Shown: positions 31,744 through 40,881, counted from the stretch's first letter. The stretch is DNA of 64,000 nt from Leptolyngbyaceae cyanobacterium C42_A2020_001 (GCA_015272515.1 JACYLN010000101.1:1-64000); one strand, 5' to 3'. Notes: generated by a model from the sequence alone, not told the origin. A program made the numbers and translations.

Positions 31744-33045
31744 ATGACCCAGGCAACCCAACTTAAAACCCAATCGGCAGCGACCTTCCGCGCTTTGAAA
31801 TGTAAAGAATGTGGTTCGGAGTATGAGCCGAAAGCCACTCACGTTTGCGAATTCTGTTTTGGTCCGTTGGAAGTTGCCTACGATTATGATGCGATTCGGC
31901 GTACCGTCACGCGTGAAAGTATTCAAGCCGGTCCCCATTCCATTTGGCGCTACCGGGCGTTTTTGCCTGTTGAGTCGGAGCAGCCGATTGATGTGGGCAC
32001 GGGGCTAACCCCACTCGTTCAAGCAAAGCGGTTGGCACGTCGTCTAGGGTTGAACAAGCTTTATATCAAAAATGATGCGGTCAATATGCCCACCCTCAGC
32101 TTCAAAGATCGGGTAGTGTCTGTGGCGTTGACTCGGGCTCGTGAATTGGGCTTCTCTACGGTCTCTTGCGCCAGCACTGGTAATTTGGCAAATTCAACGG
32201 CCGCGATCGCGGCTCACGCTGGGCTGGATTGCTGCGTTTTCATTCCCGCTGATCTGGAAGCTGGAAAAGTTATGGGCACTTTAATCTACAGCCCAACCGT
32301 GATGGCAGTGCAGGGCAACTACGATCAGGTGAATCGCCTTTGTTCAGAAGTGGCAAACACGCATGGCTGGGGCTTCGTCAACATTAACTTGCGTCCCTAC
32401 TATTCCGAAGGCTCCAAAACGCTGGGGTATGAAGTAGCAGAACAACTGGGCTGGCAATTGCCCGACCACATCGTTGCACCACTGGCATCCGGATCTCTGT
32501 TTACTAAGATCTACAAAGGGTTCCGCGAGTTTGTAGAAGTGGGATTGGTAGACGACAAGCCTGTTCGCTTCAGTGGTGCTCAGGCAGAGGGGTGCTCCCC
32601 GATTGCTCAAGCGTTTCGTGAAGAGCGTGACTTTATCTCGCCTGTGAAACCTAATACCATTGCCAAATCGATCGCGATCGGCAACCCAGCCGATGGAGTA
32701 TACGCGGTAGACATTGCCCGTAAAACCAACGGCAACATTGAATCGGTGACCGACGCTGAAATTGTAGATGGCATCAAGTTGCTGGCAGAAACCGAAGGCA
32801 TTTTCACTGAAACCGCTGGTGGTACGACGATCGCCGTTCTCAAGAAGTTAGTAGAGGCGGGCAAGATTAACCCTGACGAAACTACGGTTGTCTACATCAC
32901 GGGTAACGGGTTAAAAACACAGGAAGCCGTGCAAGGGTATGTAGGGGAACCGCTCACCATTGAACCGAAACTCGACAGCTTTGAACGGGCACTGGAGCGC
33001 TCCCGCACTTTAGATCGCCTGGAATGGCAACAGGTGTTGGTCTAG
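31744..33045 (+). CDS. thrC: Threonine synthase
   Basis: A 433-aa PLP enzyme converting O-phosphohomoserine to threonine. The N-terminus has a zinc-ribbon-like segment (LKCKECGSEYEPKATHVCEF). PLP binding is in NMPTLSFKDRVVSVALTRAR, with the catalytic Lys in FKDR. The family blocks CASTGNLANSTAAIAAHAGL, IADLEAGKVMG-like region and TAGGTTIAVLKKLVEAGKIN follow. The length is that of the cyanobacterial/plant class. The MoaD/ThiS-like gene follows 154 bp downstream on the same strand. Confidence 0.95.
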   Translation: MTQATQLKTQSAATFRALKCKECGSEYEPKATHVCEFCFGPLEVAYDYDAIRRTVTRESIQAGPHSIWRYRAFLPVESEQPIDVGTGLTPLVQAKRLARRLGLNKLYIKNDAVNMPTLSFKDRVVSVALTRARELGFSTVSCASTGNLANSTAAIAAHAGLDCCVFIPADLEAGKVMGTLIYSPTVMAVQGNYDQVNRLCSEVANTHGWGFVNINLRPYYSEGSKTLGYEVAEQLGWQLPDHIVAPLASGSLFTKIYKGFREFVEVGLVDDKPVRFSGAQAEGCSPIAQAFREERDFISPVKPNTIAKSIAIGNPADGVYAVDIARKTNGNIESVTDAEIVDGIKLLAETEGIFTETAGGTTIAVLKKLVEAGKINPDETTVVYITGNGLKTQEAVQGYVGEPLTIEPKLDSFERALERSRTLDRLEWQQVLV

Positions 33046-33199
33046 TCTTAGGGTACTTTTAGTCATCGATTCAGGTTGATTTAGAATAGCCCTCAGGTAT
33101 TAACAATCAGCAAAAATTGCTCTCTGGATTGTTGATGCCTGAATTGCTGGTGACTGCTCGTTTGGTTGATTACTCATTTCTCAAAATTCATGGATTGCT

Positions 33200-33475
33200 A
33201 TGGCTGTTAAAGTTCTGATTCCGACTCCTCTGCAAAAACTAACCAACGATCAAGCAACGGTTGAGTGCGAAGGCTCAACGATCGCGGCTCTCCTAGAATC
33301 GCTGGAATCAAGCTGTCCTGGAATTAAAGGGCGTTTATGTGATGACAAAGGCGAATTGCGCCGCTTTGTAAATTTTTACGTTAACAGCGAAGACATTCGA
33401 TTTTTGCAAGGGGTCGATACACCGCTCAACGATGGCGATGAGGTCAGTATTATCCCTGCGATCGCGGGCGGCTGA
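33200..33475 (+). CDS. MoaD/ThiS-family sulfur carrier
   Basis: A 91-aa beta-grasp protein ending in the diagnostic Gly-Gly (SIIPAIAGG) needed for C-terminal thiocarboxylate formation. Other features: [53 protein letters not shown] and [12 protein letters not shown], characteristic of MoaD/ThiS/CysO-like carriers. It follows thrC, an association reported in several phyla. It might supply sulfur to an enzyme related to methionine, cysteine or thiamine synthesis, or to molybdopterin if this is MoaD; the sequence alone does not decide. Confidence 0.88.
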   Translation: MAVKVLIPTPLQKLTNDQATVECEGSTIAALLESLESSCPGIKGRLCDDKGELRRFVNFYVNSEDIRFLQGVDTPLNDGDEVSIIPAIAGG

Positions 33476-33487
33476 TTGGCACAAAAA

Positions 33488-33521
33488 AGCAGAGGAATTT
33501 CAAAACCGAAATTCCTCTGCT
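33488..33521. terminator. Strong bidirectional terminator
   Basis: A perfect 13-bp stem (AGCAGAGGAATTT 33488-33500 with AAATTCCTCTGCT 33509-33521) and 8-nt loop, flanked by A-runs on the left. It serves the sulfur-carrier gene and the 815-aa gene converging from the right. Confidence 0.9.
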
Positions 33522-33545
33522 ACGAGGTGTCATCTCAAATCACAG

Positions 33546-35993
33546 CTAAAAACCAAGCCCTTGTAAGTCTAGATCGCTGAATAGATCATCGGGAACGTCT
33601 GCTGGAAGCACTTCTCGATCCAGGCTAACTTTTTGGCTTTCTCGTTGAGTTTGCATCTCAACTGCGATCGCTTCCACTCGCATCTCCAGACTGCCGAGCG
33701 GTGCAATCAGTTGAGTGGTGGCTTCCAGTTCCCCCAATCCATTCGGCAAGAAATCAACCAGCCAGCGAGGACCATCTAACAGCGATCGCGTCTGGCGATC
33801 GTTGACCCAGAGCTTGACATAAATCTTGGGTAGGAGGTCGGGCAATTTAACCCGAACTTGAATCAATCTGCCAGCGACAATTTCATCTGTCGCAATTTCC
33901 AGAGTGGGCATGGGGACTGGCTGCTCTTTGTCCAGCACCAACAAATTAGTAGAAATCGGCTCACTGGCAACGGTTTCTGATTCTGGTTCAACTCGTTTTG
34001 TCCGTGACCCTGCCCGCTTCAGCCACTCTCGCCAGGATGGGTCATCGTCAACCACAATCTCATTGGTTGAGAAATCTTGCACAAGCTCCGGAGTTGCTGC
34101 TTTAGCGTCTGTTGCAACGGTTGCTGGCTCAACGTCGGACTCTTCAATGGGCGGCATGGCGAGTTTTAGCAGCGTCGTTAGCTCTGCATCAGCAGCGATC
34201 GCGCTGAGTCGGTTCAAAAATCGCTCTTGTAAATTCAGAGCTTGAAAGGCTGACCGAATTGGAGACGACAACTCATCTAAAAGTGCCAGATCTTCTGCAC
34301 CGCTATCGCTAGGTGGTTGTGGCGACGATTCAGCAGCCAAAACTGGTTCGGAGGAAGATTCCGCAAGAGTATTTTCCAACGGAAGTTCCATTGCATCCAA
34401 AGGTTCTGAACTCGTTGCGCCAAATAGCTCAGTCCCTAAAGACAAAATGAGATCCAAGCCAGATTCTTGCAAATCAAAGACGGCTTCTTCCGTGACCGCG
34501 GCTTCTGTCACTGGCTCTGCGATCGCCGTAGCTCCGCTTCTAGCTCCCACAAAACCGGGTAGTTCTAGCTTGCGTTTGCCAGCCATCTCTGCTTCTGGCT
34601 GATAAAGTTGGGGCGGCAAAATTTGCTGACCAGCCGTAACCCTGACTTTCATGGGGGCAGGAGTCTCAGCCGTTTTGGGTAGTTGCTCCGTGACCGTGGG
34701 GGTCATGCTTAAAAACGACAGATCCAATTCCTGGCGAGCTTTTTCCTTCCGCAGCCGATCAGATAGTTGCACCATCACATCGGGCACCTCCTCCTGGTCA
34801 GAATTCTCTACCAACGCCGAAGTGACTTTGTGCAATTCCTCAACTAATGCCTCTGGGTCAACGGTGACTGTAAAGTGAAAGGTTTTCAATGTTACCAAAA
34901 CACCATCGGCACCAGGTAAGGTTCCGGCAACCACCACTTCTCCTAATAACAGATGAGTTGTGAGGTCTTCTGGCAAGCGACACAAAAAGCTGAAGGGGCA
35001 AGGAACCTTGTCTGTTGGGAAAGATTGACAAGCATGGAACAAAACTTCTGATGTTTGGGGATCACGGAGTTGAATCTGGATTTCTTGGGGAGTAGCATCT
35101 TCTAACTCGGATTCTGACCAGTCGAGATCGTAGGGTGGCTGTGAGGCGGGGGAATCGATCAGTTGAATCTGCCCAGCGATCGCGAGAGCATCTCCCCGTT
35201 TTGCCATCCACACGGCTTTCTCTAGCTCAATTTGCAAACAAGCGGCATTAATCACTGGTTGAAAAGTTTGGGTAGCCAACGACTCAAAGGATTCAGCGAT
35301 GGCTGGTTCAGAGATGGCTGCTGGATGATCAACCGCGGTTGCGGCAACATCCACTGTGGATGGAGCTAAACTAAACTCGCGAAAAATCTCGTTAACCAAC
35401 TGATGGGATAAGTGATCGGTCATTTCAACCAGTCGCTCCATCGAAACTCCCAATGCCTGGGCAATCTCCACGTTTAATGCTGCTAAATCGTGGGCGCTGG
35501 GTGTTTCCACAGGGATTGACACCTCCTGGGCGATCGCTGCCGTTGACTCAACGCTTGCAGCATCGGGTTCAATCTGAGGATTGGCTGGCATTTCGGCTAA
35601 ATCTGCGGTTGGCGCATCCCACTCTTCTTCATCGGCAGCGATCGCAGCACAGACTCGTAGACGCACCGCATGATGCAACGTATCGCCCACTAAATCGGAC
35701 ATGGGATCACTTAAGAAGCAGGACAATTCCCAATTGCCCGGTTGCAGGTGGGTAAATGGAGCCACTACCATCAGCCCGTTCCCATTCGTGCGGTTACTAC
35801 GCTTTTGAATGCGTCGTTTAGGCGGCTCTTCTTCTGTCGCTAAATGACAAACGCGAATATTAACATCGGTATGGGGGCAATCGGTTTGAGCAACGATGCG
35901 ATAACGCCCTTCTAAAATCTCGACATCTGGCGAGTCCAGCGGCAACCAGGAGCGATCGCCGTCTTTTTGCAAGAGAAATGTCCACTCTTTCAT
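33546..35993 (-). CDS. Large acidic cyanobacterial protein, unknown function
   Basis: An 815-aa acidic, low-complexity-rich protein of unknown family. The N-terminal ~115 residues look like a folded beta domain (MKEWTFLLQKDGDRSWLPLD, FTHLQPGNWELSCFLSDPMS). The region 115-260 is Ala/Glu/Pro-rich linker. A second folded region is near 265-430 (IELEKAVWMAKRGDALAIAG, TLKTFHFTVTVDP). Long disordered stretches follow, ending in a last beta domain (ATDEIVAGRLIQVRVKLPDL, IYVKLWVNDRQTRSLLDGPR). It resembles cyanobacterial proteins with repeated Ig-like folds joined by acidic linkers. No signal peptide is visible, so it is probably cytoplasmic. Confidence 0.72.
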   Translation of the reverse strand: MKEWTFLLQKDGDRSWLPLDSPDVEILEGRYRIVAQTDCPHTDVNIRVCHLATEEEPPKRRIQKRSNRTNGNGLMVVAPFTHLQPGNWELSCFLSDPMSDLVGDTLHHAVRLRVCAAIAADEEEWDAPTADLAEMPANPQIEPDAASVESTAAIAQEVSIPVETPSAHDLAALNVEIAQALGVSMERLVEMTDHLSHQLVNEIFREFSLAPSTVDVAATAVDHPAAISEPAIAESFESLATQTFQPVINAACLQIELEKAVWMAKRGDALAIAGQIQLIDSPASQPPYDLDWSESELEDATPQEIQIQLRDPQTSEVLFHACQSFPTDKVPCPFSFLCRLPEDLTTHLLLGEVVVAGTLPGADGVLVTLKTFHFTVTVDPEALVEELHKVTSALVENSDQEEVPDVMVQLSDRLRKEKARQELDLSFLSMTPTVTEQLPKTAETPAPMKVRVTAGQQILPPQLYQPEAEMAGKRKLELPGFVGARSGATAIAEPVTEAAVTEEAVFDLQESGLDLILSLGTELFGATSSEPLDAMELPLENTLAESSSEPVLAAESSPQPPSDSGAEDLALLDELSSPIRSAFQALNLQERFLNRLSAIAADAELTTLLKLAMPPIEESDVEPATVATDAKAATPELVQDFSTNEIVVDDDPSWREWLKRAGSRTKRVEPESETVASEPISTNLLVLDKEQPVPMPTLEIATDEIVAGRLIQVRVKLPDLLPKIYVKLWVNDRQTRSLLDGPRWLVDFLPNGLGELEATTQLIAPLGSLEMRVEAIAVEMQTQRESQKVSLDREVLPADVPDDLFSDLDLQGLGF

Positions 35994-36378
35994 GACCTAC
36001 CTCCGCGAGTTCTGCTGGACTCGAAATTGTGTAAACCCTACATCTAGCGCTTAGGCATCAATAAAATACCACCTGAACGCCTAAAGATACTAGATATAGT
36101 GAAAAAGTGGGGATTTTTTATGAAAACTTCAGGTTTCTTGAATCAGAATAAAGCAGAATAAACTCTGCCTACGTTCAAATTTTCATCTTCTCTAAAGTCG
36201 TTCTTTTAGAGAAGTTGCCAATTAAAAAAGCTGCCAACCTTTGAGCGAACCCCAGTTCAACTACAACTCCTGGCTGGTTGTACTGCATTCGCACCCAGTT
36301 TACGCCAAAAAGAAAAAACGGACTCCCCAATATGAGAAATCCGTTCGCCTAGTCATGATTAGGATTAATCAGGAGAAA
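35994..36378. other. Intergenic region with terminator of hli
   Basis: A 385-bp gap. The left part is the A/T-rich upstream region of the 815-aa gene (no recognisable operator). Near 36317-36345 a hairpin (AACGGA at 36317-36322 pairing with TCCGTT at 36340-36345) is followed on the minus strand by two T-runs, a good terminator for the hli gene. The long plus-strand frame here is a shadow. Confidence 0.6.
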
Positions 36379-36555
36379 TTACAGCAGACCCAGGAAATGC
36401 AGAACACCTTGATTGGTAACCAGTTCAGTAATGAGAGCAGCAACAAACCCGATCATGGCGAAACGACCGTTCCACAGCTCAGCCTGGGGAGTGAACCCAA
36501 ACTTCCAAGCGTTGCGATCTTCCGTAACAGCAGGCATCTTTTGTGCGTCTTGCAT
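36379..36555 (-). CDS. hli: High-light-inducible protein (Hlip/Scp)
   Basis: A 58-aa one-helix protein of the light-harvesting superfamily, too short for simple ORF calls. It reads [20 protein letters not shown] at the start and then has the chlorophyll-binding motif [20 protein letters not shown] (Glu26, Asn29, Arg31). A short C-terminus ends GVLHFLGLL. Hlips protect photosystem II during high light and stress in the thylakoid membrane. They are classical RpaB targets, and an HLR1-like site lies 36 bp upstream of the start. A hairpin terminator follows at 36317-36345. Confidence 0.93.
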   Translation of the reverse strand: MQDAQKMPAVTEDRNAWKFGFTPQAELWNGRFAMIGFVAALITELVTNQGVLHFLGLL

Positions 36556-36590
36556 AATGATTACTCCGAGTCATTCGTACCTACTCTCAC

Positions 36591-36608
36591 ATTGTAAATA
36601 GATGTTAA
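36591..36608 (-). promoter_or_regulatory. HLR1-like RpaB site upstream of hli
   Basis: Read on the minus strand this is TTAACATC-TA-TTTACAAT. It fits the two-direct-repeat HLR1 consensus (G/T)TTACA(T/A)(T/A)-NN-(G/T)TTACA(T/A)(T/A): the second repeat is perfect and the first has two mismatches. It is 36-53 bp upstream of the hli ATG. The matching regulator RpaB is encoded at 28318. Confidence 0.6.
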
Positions 36609-36804
36609 GGAAAGTGTCAAAGCGTAAATCTTGTTGCGTCAGGGAAAACCCACAATAGTGCTTGGAAACTGATGGATGCTGAATTCGTTGCGCGATCGCT
36701 CCGTAGTAACCATTGTTTAAATTCTGAAAAGATGACAAAATAATACGTATGTCCTATAATTCTTCTCAACTTTGCCCTGGGAATGTTACCCGAATTGGTG
36801 TTCT

Positions 36805-38556
36805 ATGATTTCTCCTTTGGCTCCTGGAACGCTGGTTTTCAATCGCTACTGTGTCGTTGGTTTGGCGGGACAGGGAGAGTTTGGGTTGACTTATCTGGCG
36901 CAGGATCAAAAGCGGTTTGACGAGTTGTGCATCTTGAAAGAGTTTGTGCCCCTGCGGCAAGACCCTGCCATGCTAGAAGTACAGCGGCAGTGCTTTCACC
37001 AGGAAGCAACAGTGCTGTATGAGTTGCAGCACGCTCAACTGCCCCATTACCGGATTATGTTCGTCCACGGCGATCGCCTGTATCTTGTGCGGGAATACAT
37101 TGTAGGCAAAAGTTGTAGTGCATTGTTAAACGAGCGTCGCTCTGAAGGGCAAGTGTTTTCTCAAGCTGAGGTGTTGCGGCTGTTGTTGCAAGTCCTCCCC
37201 GTGTTAACAGATTTGCACCGGGCAGGCATCATTCACGAAAATCTTGCACCTCAAAGCATCGTGATTCGGCGGGAAGAACAGACCCCTGTTTTGATTGAGG
37301 TGGGGTTAGTGAAGCGCCTGGTCGCACAGTTACAGCTTCACCCAGTTTTGCCAGATACTCCCATTGGGCGGATGGGCTATGCTTCACCAGAGCAAGAGCA
37401 TGGCGGAAAGGTGCTCCCCTGTAGTGATGTGTATTCCCTCGGCGCGATCGCGATGGCGCTGTTGCTGGGCAAAGAACCGCAAGAAGCCGCTCACCAATGG
37501 ACGAGATCACCCAACTGGTACACGCAACTCGATATCCACCCTGACTTTGCCAGCGTTCTGAAGCGAATGCTGCATCCCAACCCGCAGAAACGCTTTGCTT
37601 CAGCTCCCCAGGTATTAAGGGCGCTAGAACCCATTGCGACAACTATTTTGTGCTCCGAACCCACCATTCCACGCCGTCTTCCGATTCCTCAGCCACAAGT
37701 AGCGATCGCGGGTCATGCCGCTTCCAGGCAAGCATCTCCGGCTCCTTCACCCATTGAAGATCTGCCTCTAGCAGACGAGGCAGCCTTTCCGCTAGTACCG
37801 CGATCAACGCCACGTTCCCGAACATCACCCACCCGTGGCAAACCCTCTCCAGGAACATCTCATAAAAAACCGCGATCGCAATCCAAAGCCGACTTCAAAG
37901 CTTCAGCGATTCTGGTATTAAGCGTGGCGCTTCTGGTCTCGGTTGTGTCTTTTCGAGCGCTCTCTTGGGTGCAAACAGGTCCGGTAAAAGCACCTTCCCC
38001 AGCAAATACCGTTGCCAGTTCAGAGCCAGCCACCTCAGACACTCAGCCCTCCCCTGCGGCGACCGTTTCTTCCACCATGCCGACTCGAGAATCTGGTGCT
38101 CAACCCGATGCTACAACAGCAGGGGGCAAACCTTCGTCGGGCGATCGCTCGCAGACCACTATTGATGCTCAATTTCTCTCTGACCTGACGGATGAAGTGT
38201 TCTACGCGAAGCATCCTGATCTGCAAGGGCAAAAACTGACAGAAGACCAAAAGGACTTGCAAAACGAGTGGAAGGCAATTTCTAGCGATGTGGAAAGCAA
38301 GCTGAGTGGGTTAAGCCCAGAAGTTCTTAGTAAATTGGGCAGCTACGATCGCGCCGCCTATGAACGTTGGACCGCTCCTGACAGCGGTGCTAGCCTCAAC
38401 AGCCGAGAACTAAACGTGCTCGTCAACAATCGCTTTGCTGAACTCTTCCCTGATCAAAAAGGCAAATCCCTCAATCCCAAAACCTTTGGGCAGGTGTGGT
38501 ATGCCCTGGCAGAAGAAGAACTCAACAAACTCAAGCCCCAAAATTCAGAAAACTAG
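36805..38556 (+). CDS. Serine/threonine kinase-like protein, probable pseudokinase
   Basis: A 583-aa protein from ATG 36805 (MISPLAPGTLVFNRYCVVGL). The N-terminal ~270 residues have the Hanks kinase fold. A glycine-rich loop (GLAGQGEFGLTYLAQD), a Lys in CILKEFV and a hydrophobic HRD-region are present. That region is degraded: HEN-LAPQSIVI replaces HRD-x-K-x-x-N, and IEVG replaces DFG. Catalytic Asp, catalytic Lys/Asn and the metal-binding Asp are therefore altered, so phosphotransfer is unlikely. Thr/Pro-rich linkers (~300-350), a membrane helix (FKASAILVLSVALLVSVVSF, ~375-395), a low-complexity region and a helical C-terminal domain follow. It may be a membrane signalling scaffold. Confidence 0.82.
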   Translation: MISPLAPGTLVFNRYCVVGLAGQGEFGLTYLAQDQKRFDELCILKEFVPLRQDPAMLEVQRQCFHQEATVLYELQHAQLPHYRIMFVHGDRLYLVREYIVGKSCSALLNERRSEGQVFSQAEVLRLLLQVLPVLTDLHRAGIIHENLAPQSIVIRREEQTPVLIEVGLVKRLVAQLQLHPVLPDTPIGRMGYASPEQEHGGKVLPCSDVYSLGAIAMALLLGKEPQEAAHQWTRSPNWYTQLDIHPDFASVLKRMLHPNPQKRFASAPQVLRALEPIATTILCSEPTIPRRLPIPQPQVAIAGHAASRQASPAPSPIEDLPLADEAAFPLVPRSTPRSRTSPTRGKPSPGTSHKKPRSQSKADFKASAILVLSVALLVSVVSFRALSWVQTGPVKAPSPANTVASSEPATSDTQPSPAATVSSTMPTRESGAQPDATTAGGKPSSGDRSQTTIDAQFLSDLTDEVFYAKHPDLQGQKLTEDQKDLQNEWKAISSDVESKLSGLSPEVLSKLGSYDRAAYERWTAPDSGASLNSRELNVLVNNRFAELFPDQKGKSLNPKTFGQVWYALAEEELNKLKPQNSEN

Positions 38557-38798
38557 AGCAACCAATCGCGATCGCCAGTCCTAATGTTGATTGGGTTGGC
38601 AGTACCCAGGATCAAGGATAGGCCAGCGGCAGCGATCGTGGCACGAGCGATCGCCATCATCGTAAAATCTCTTAATTCTTAAAAAGAGCTTTCTCCCAGA
38701 GTTCCCATGCAGAAACCAGAGATGAAATAGCTGCCATCCCTGGTACACAAAGTCTAATTAGAAATAATGGGCCAACAGAAGGTAAGTTAACCAAGCAT

Positions 38799-39062
38799 TT
38801 AACTTGATACAAACCCTCTCTTATGTTGATTCAAGAGGGTGATGAGAGCCTCTCGATACTCTGGAGAAACATCTTTCAGAAAACGCGGTTCATGCTGAAA
38901 AAGATCAATAAAGTAACCACGCCATTCAGGTCCACCTTGCCCATTAATTAGTTGAACTGCAATATCAGTCATAGATTGATTGAGACTGTCACCCTTGTAC
39001 TCAGTGGAAGCAGTAGATGCTTGGAGCCTAGAGTCAGGATTGCGACGAAAAAGATTAAACAT
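38799..39062 (-). CDS. Small hypothetical protein
   Basis: An 87-aa, probably soluble helical protein (MFNLFRRNPDSRLQASTAST; GPEWRGYFIDLFQHEPRFLK; EYREALITLLNQHKRGFVSS). No known motif or signal. It is the first gene of an A/T-richer orphan cluster (38.8-40.1 kb) not obviously linked to its neighbours. Confidence 0.5.
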   Translation of the reverse strand: MFNLFRRNPDSRLQASTASTEYKGDSLNQSMTDIAVQLINGQGGPEWRGYFIDLFQHEPRFLKDVSPEYREALITLLNQHKRGFVSS

Positions 39063-39191
39063 CGTAAGTCATCCTTATTTAGTACAAAAGAACTACTCTA
39101 GTTTTACAGAAAATTGCCCCATTTTCCGGAAACGTTTTAGGATGTCATACCATTGGAGAAAATTCGCACTCTTTATCAGGCGTAGCTTCCT

Positions 39192-39881
39192 ATGGTTCAG
39201 AGTTCTCCTCACTGGTCCACGATCGTTATAGGTAGCGGCGGGATACTCGGTGGAATACTTACTGTAGTAGCCCTAGTAACAAAAGGAATTGTTGATAAGA
39301 AAGAAACACAAATTTCTGACCTTACTCAACGCAACGCCCGATTAGAACGAGAACTTGCGGAAGAGCAAGAGAAAAGTCAAAGATTGATTACTAGCTTTTC
39401 TGAGCGACTTCGGAGTATTGATGCGGGTCGGCTAAGTCCCGAAGATGCAGTACGTCTCAGAGAAATATTCAGTCTTATTAAGGGCTTTGAGGATTTACAC
39501 CAGGGTTTCAGCGACTGCAAACGAGCAGCAAAATGGTTAGATATCCGAAGCAAGACGTGGGTTCAGCAAGCCTGTGAGTCTGTAACCCGAAAGTATCGAG
39601 ATTTAGTTCCGCGCGACAAGGTAAAGACTTTTAAGGACGAACTAACGCTGTATCTAACTTGGGTGCATACATGTCTCAACGAACATGGGCATACAGACAA
39701 CACTCCATTACCTAAATTCGTTTCAGATCCGAGCATTACATCCCCGCATCCGTATGTAGCAGCAGTAAGCTATCTCATTGACAAAGAAGATTGGGGAGAA
39801 CTTACTCCAGACCAAATAGCGTACCTACGAGAAGTGTTAATGCGATTAAAGGAGAGGATTGGAGAATCTTTTGCTAGTTAG
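39192..39881 (+). CDS. Membrane-anchored coiled-coil protein, unknown function
   Basis: A 229-aa protein: a short polar start, a membrane helix (IVIGSGGILGGILTVVALVT, residues ~11-30), a Gln/Glu/Arg/Leu-rich coiled coil (RNARLERELAEEQEKSQRLI) and a soluble helical C-terminus (RLREIFSLIKGFEDLHQGFS; DKVKTFKDELTLYLTWVHTC; AYLREVLMRLKERI). No recognised domain. Codon use and A/T content are higher than in the photosynthesis genes, possibly from transfer. Its last four bases overlap the stop of the 39878 gene on the other strand. Confidence 0.65.
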   Translation: MVQSSPHWSTIVIGSGGILGGILTVVALVTKGIVDKKETQISDLTQRNARLERELAEEQEKSQRLITSFSERLRSIDAGRLSPEDAVRLREIFSLIKGFEDLHQGFSDCKRAAKWLDIRSKTWVQQACESVTRKYRDLVPRDKVKTFKDELTLYLTWVHTCLNEHGHTDNTPLPKFVSDPSITSPHPYVAAVSYLIDKEDWGELTPDQIAYLREVLMRLKERIGESFAS

Positions 39882-40027
39882 CAATTGAAATACCTTGCAA
39901 GCAAATCTACTGCACTGAGTAAAGCATCTTTCTCATTCTGAGAAATGGAAAGAGACTGTATATGACCCCTAAGTGCCGAGATATACTGGCAAGCTTTTTC
40001 TCCAGGAAGAGTTACTCTTTGTGGCAT
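39878..40027 (-). CDS. Very small hypothetical protein
   Basis: A 49-aa protein (ATG 40027, MPQRVTLPGEKACQYISALR) with AGGAGC about 7 bp upstream, which is why this shorter start is preferred over a 77-aa reading from 40111. Helical, ending LLSAVDLLARYFNC. Possible partner of the 39192 gene, whose end it overlaps. Confidence 0.45.
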   Translation of the reverse strand: MPQRVTLPGEKACQYISALRGHIQSLSISQNEKDALLSAVDLLARYFNC

Positions 40028-40299
40028 AAACAAGCTCCTGAATATGAACAAGTTCTCTAAGTTGTTTTTCCAGAGAAAATGTTCTTGATCAGGACAAAGC
40101 AAATATTTCAATTCCTAAGCGATCGCACTACTGCCCTAACCGCTTCCTGGCTCCCTTCACTTCCCTAACTGCTTTAACGTCATCACCGTCACCAGCGCCA
40201 CTCCACCCATGAGGTAGATCAGTGTGATTTTTGCTGATCTGAAGCGATCGCGGCAGGCTTCGCCACAATAAAGACAAGCCCACTTATCCAAACCACGCT

Positions 40300-40881
40300 A
40301 TGGTCGCCACCCCCCATCCTGATCACATGACGATCGCCGAATATCTCGACTGGGAACCGCTGCAAGAATTGCGCTACGAATATGTTCACGGCATCGTTAT
40401 CGCTATGACTGGGGGCACCATTCCCCACAACGACATCGCCCTCAACCTCTACCGCACCCTCTATCCACACGTTCAATCCAATGGTTGCCGCATCAATGTT
40501 GCTGATGTCAAACTCGAAATCAGTAGTGACAGTCCCTACTATTACCCGGATGTCATCGTCACCTGTGACCCTCGTGACCTCAATGCTCGCAGATTGTTGC
40601 GTTACCCCAAGTTGATTATCGAAGTCCTTTCTCCTGGCACTGAAGCGAAAGATCGGGGCGAGAAATTTGCCTATTACCGCTCCAGTTCCACTCTGCAAGA
40701 ATACATTTTGGTTGAATCCGAGAAAATCGGTGTGGAATGCTATCGTCGAGGAGAAGGCAGGTTATGGCTGTACTATCCCTACACAAGCGGCGACATTATC
40801 ACCTTAGAAAGTATTGGTTGCAGGGTCCCAATTGACCTTCTCTACGAAAATGTTTCCTTTGAGGAATCCCTACTGCCCTGA
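40300..40881 (+). CDS. Uma2-family nuclease-fold protein
   Basis: A 193-aa Uma2 (DUF820) protein, a PD-(D/E)XK-like family amplified in cyanobacteria. It opens MVATPHPDHMTIAEYLDWEP; the core has YEYVHGIVIAMTGGTIPHND, YYYPDVIVTCDPRD and KLIIEVLSPGTEAKDRGEKF, then YYRSSSTLQEYILVESE. The Asp of PDV and Glu of IEVLS are the usual metal-binding acids. Function is unknown; many copies occur as solitary genes. Converges on the phosphoribosyltransferase gene with a 26-bp gap. Confidence 0.88.
   Translation: MVATPHPDHMTIAEYLDWEPLQELRYEYVHGIVIAMTGGTIPHNDIALNLYRTLYPHVQSNGCRINVADVKLEISSDSPYYYPDVIVTCDPRDLNARRLLRYPKLIIEVLSPGTEAKDRGEKFAYYRSSSTLQEYILVESEKIGVECYRRGEGRLWLYYPYTSGDIITLESIGCRVPIDLLYENVSFEESLLP

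Noticed and set aside
38560-38680. Possible 35-codon minus-strand gene (MMAIARATIAAAGLSLILG)
   Set aside because: Short, HIP1-derived codons and weak ribosome site; no evidence beyond an open frame.
40137-40240. Short hydrophobic minus-strand frame near LIYLMGGVALVTVMTLKQLG
   Set aside because: Membrane-like but no start codon in a sensible place; perhaps a remnant.
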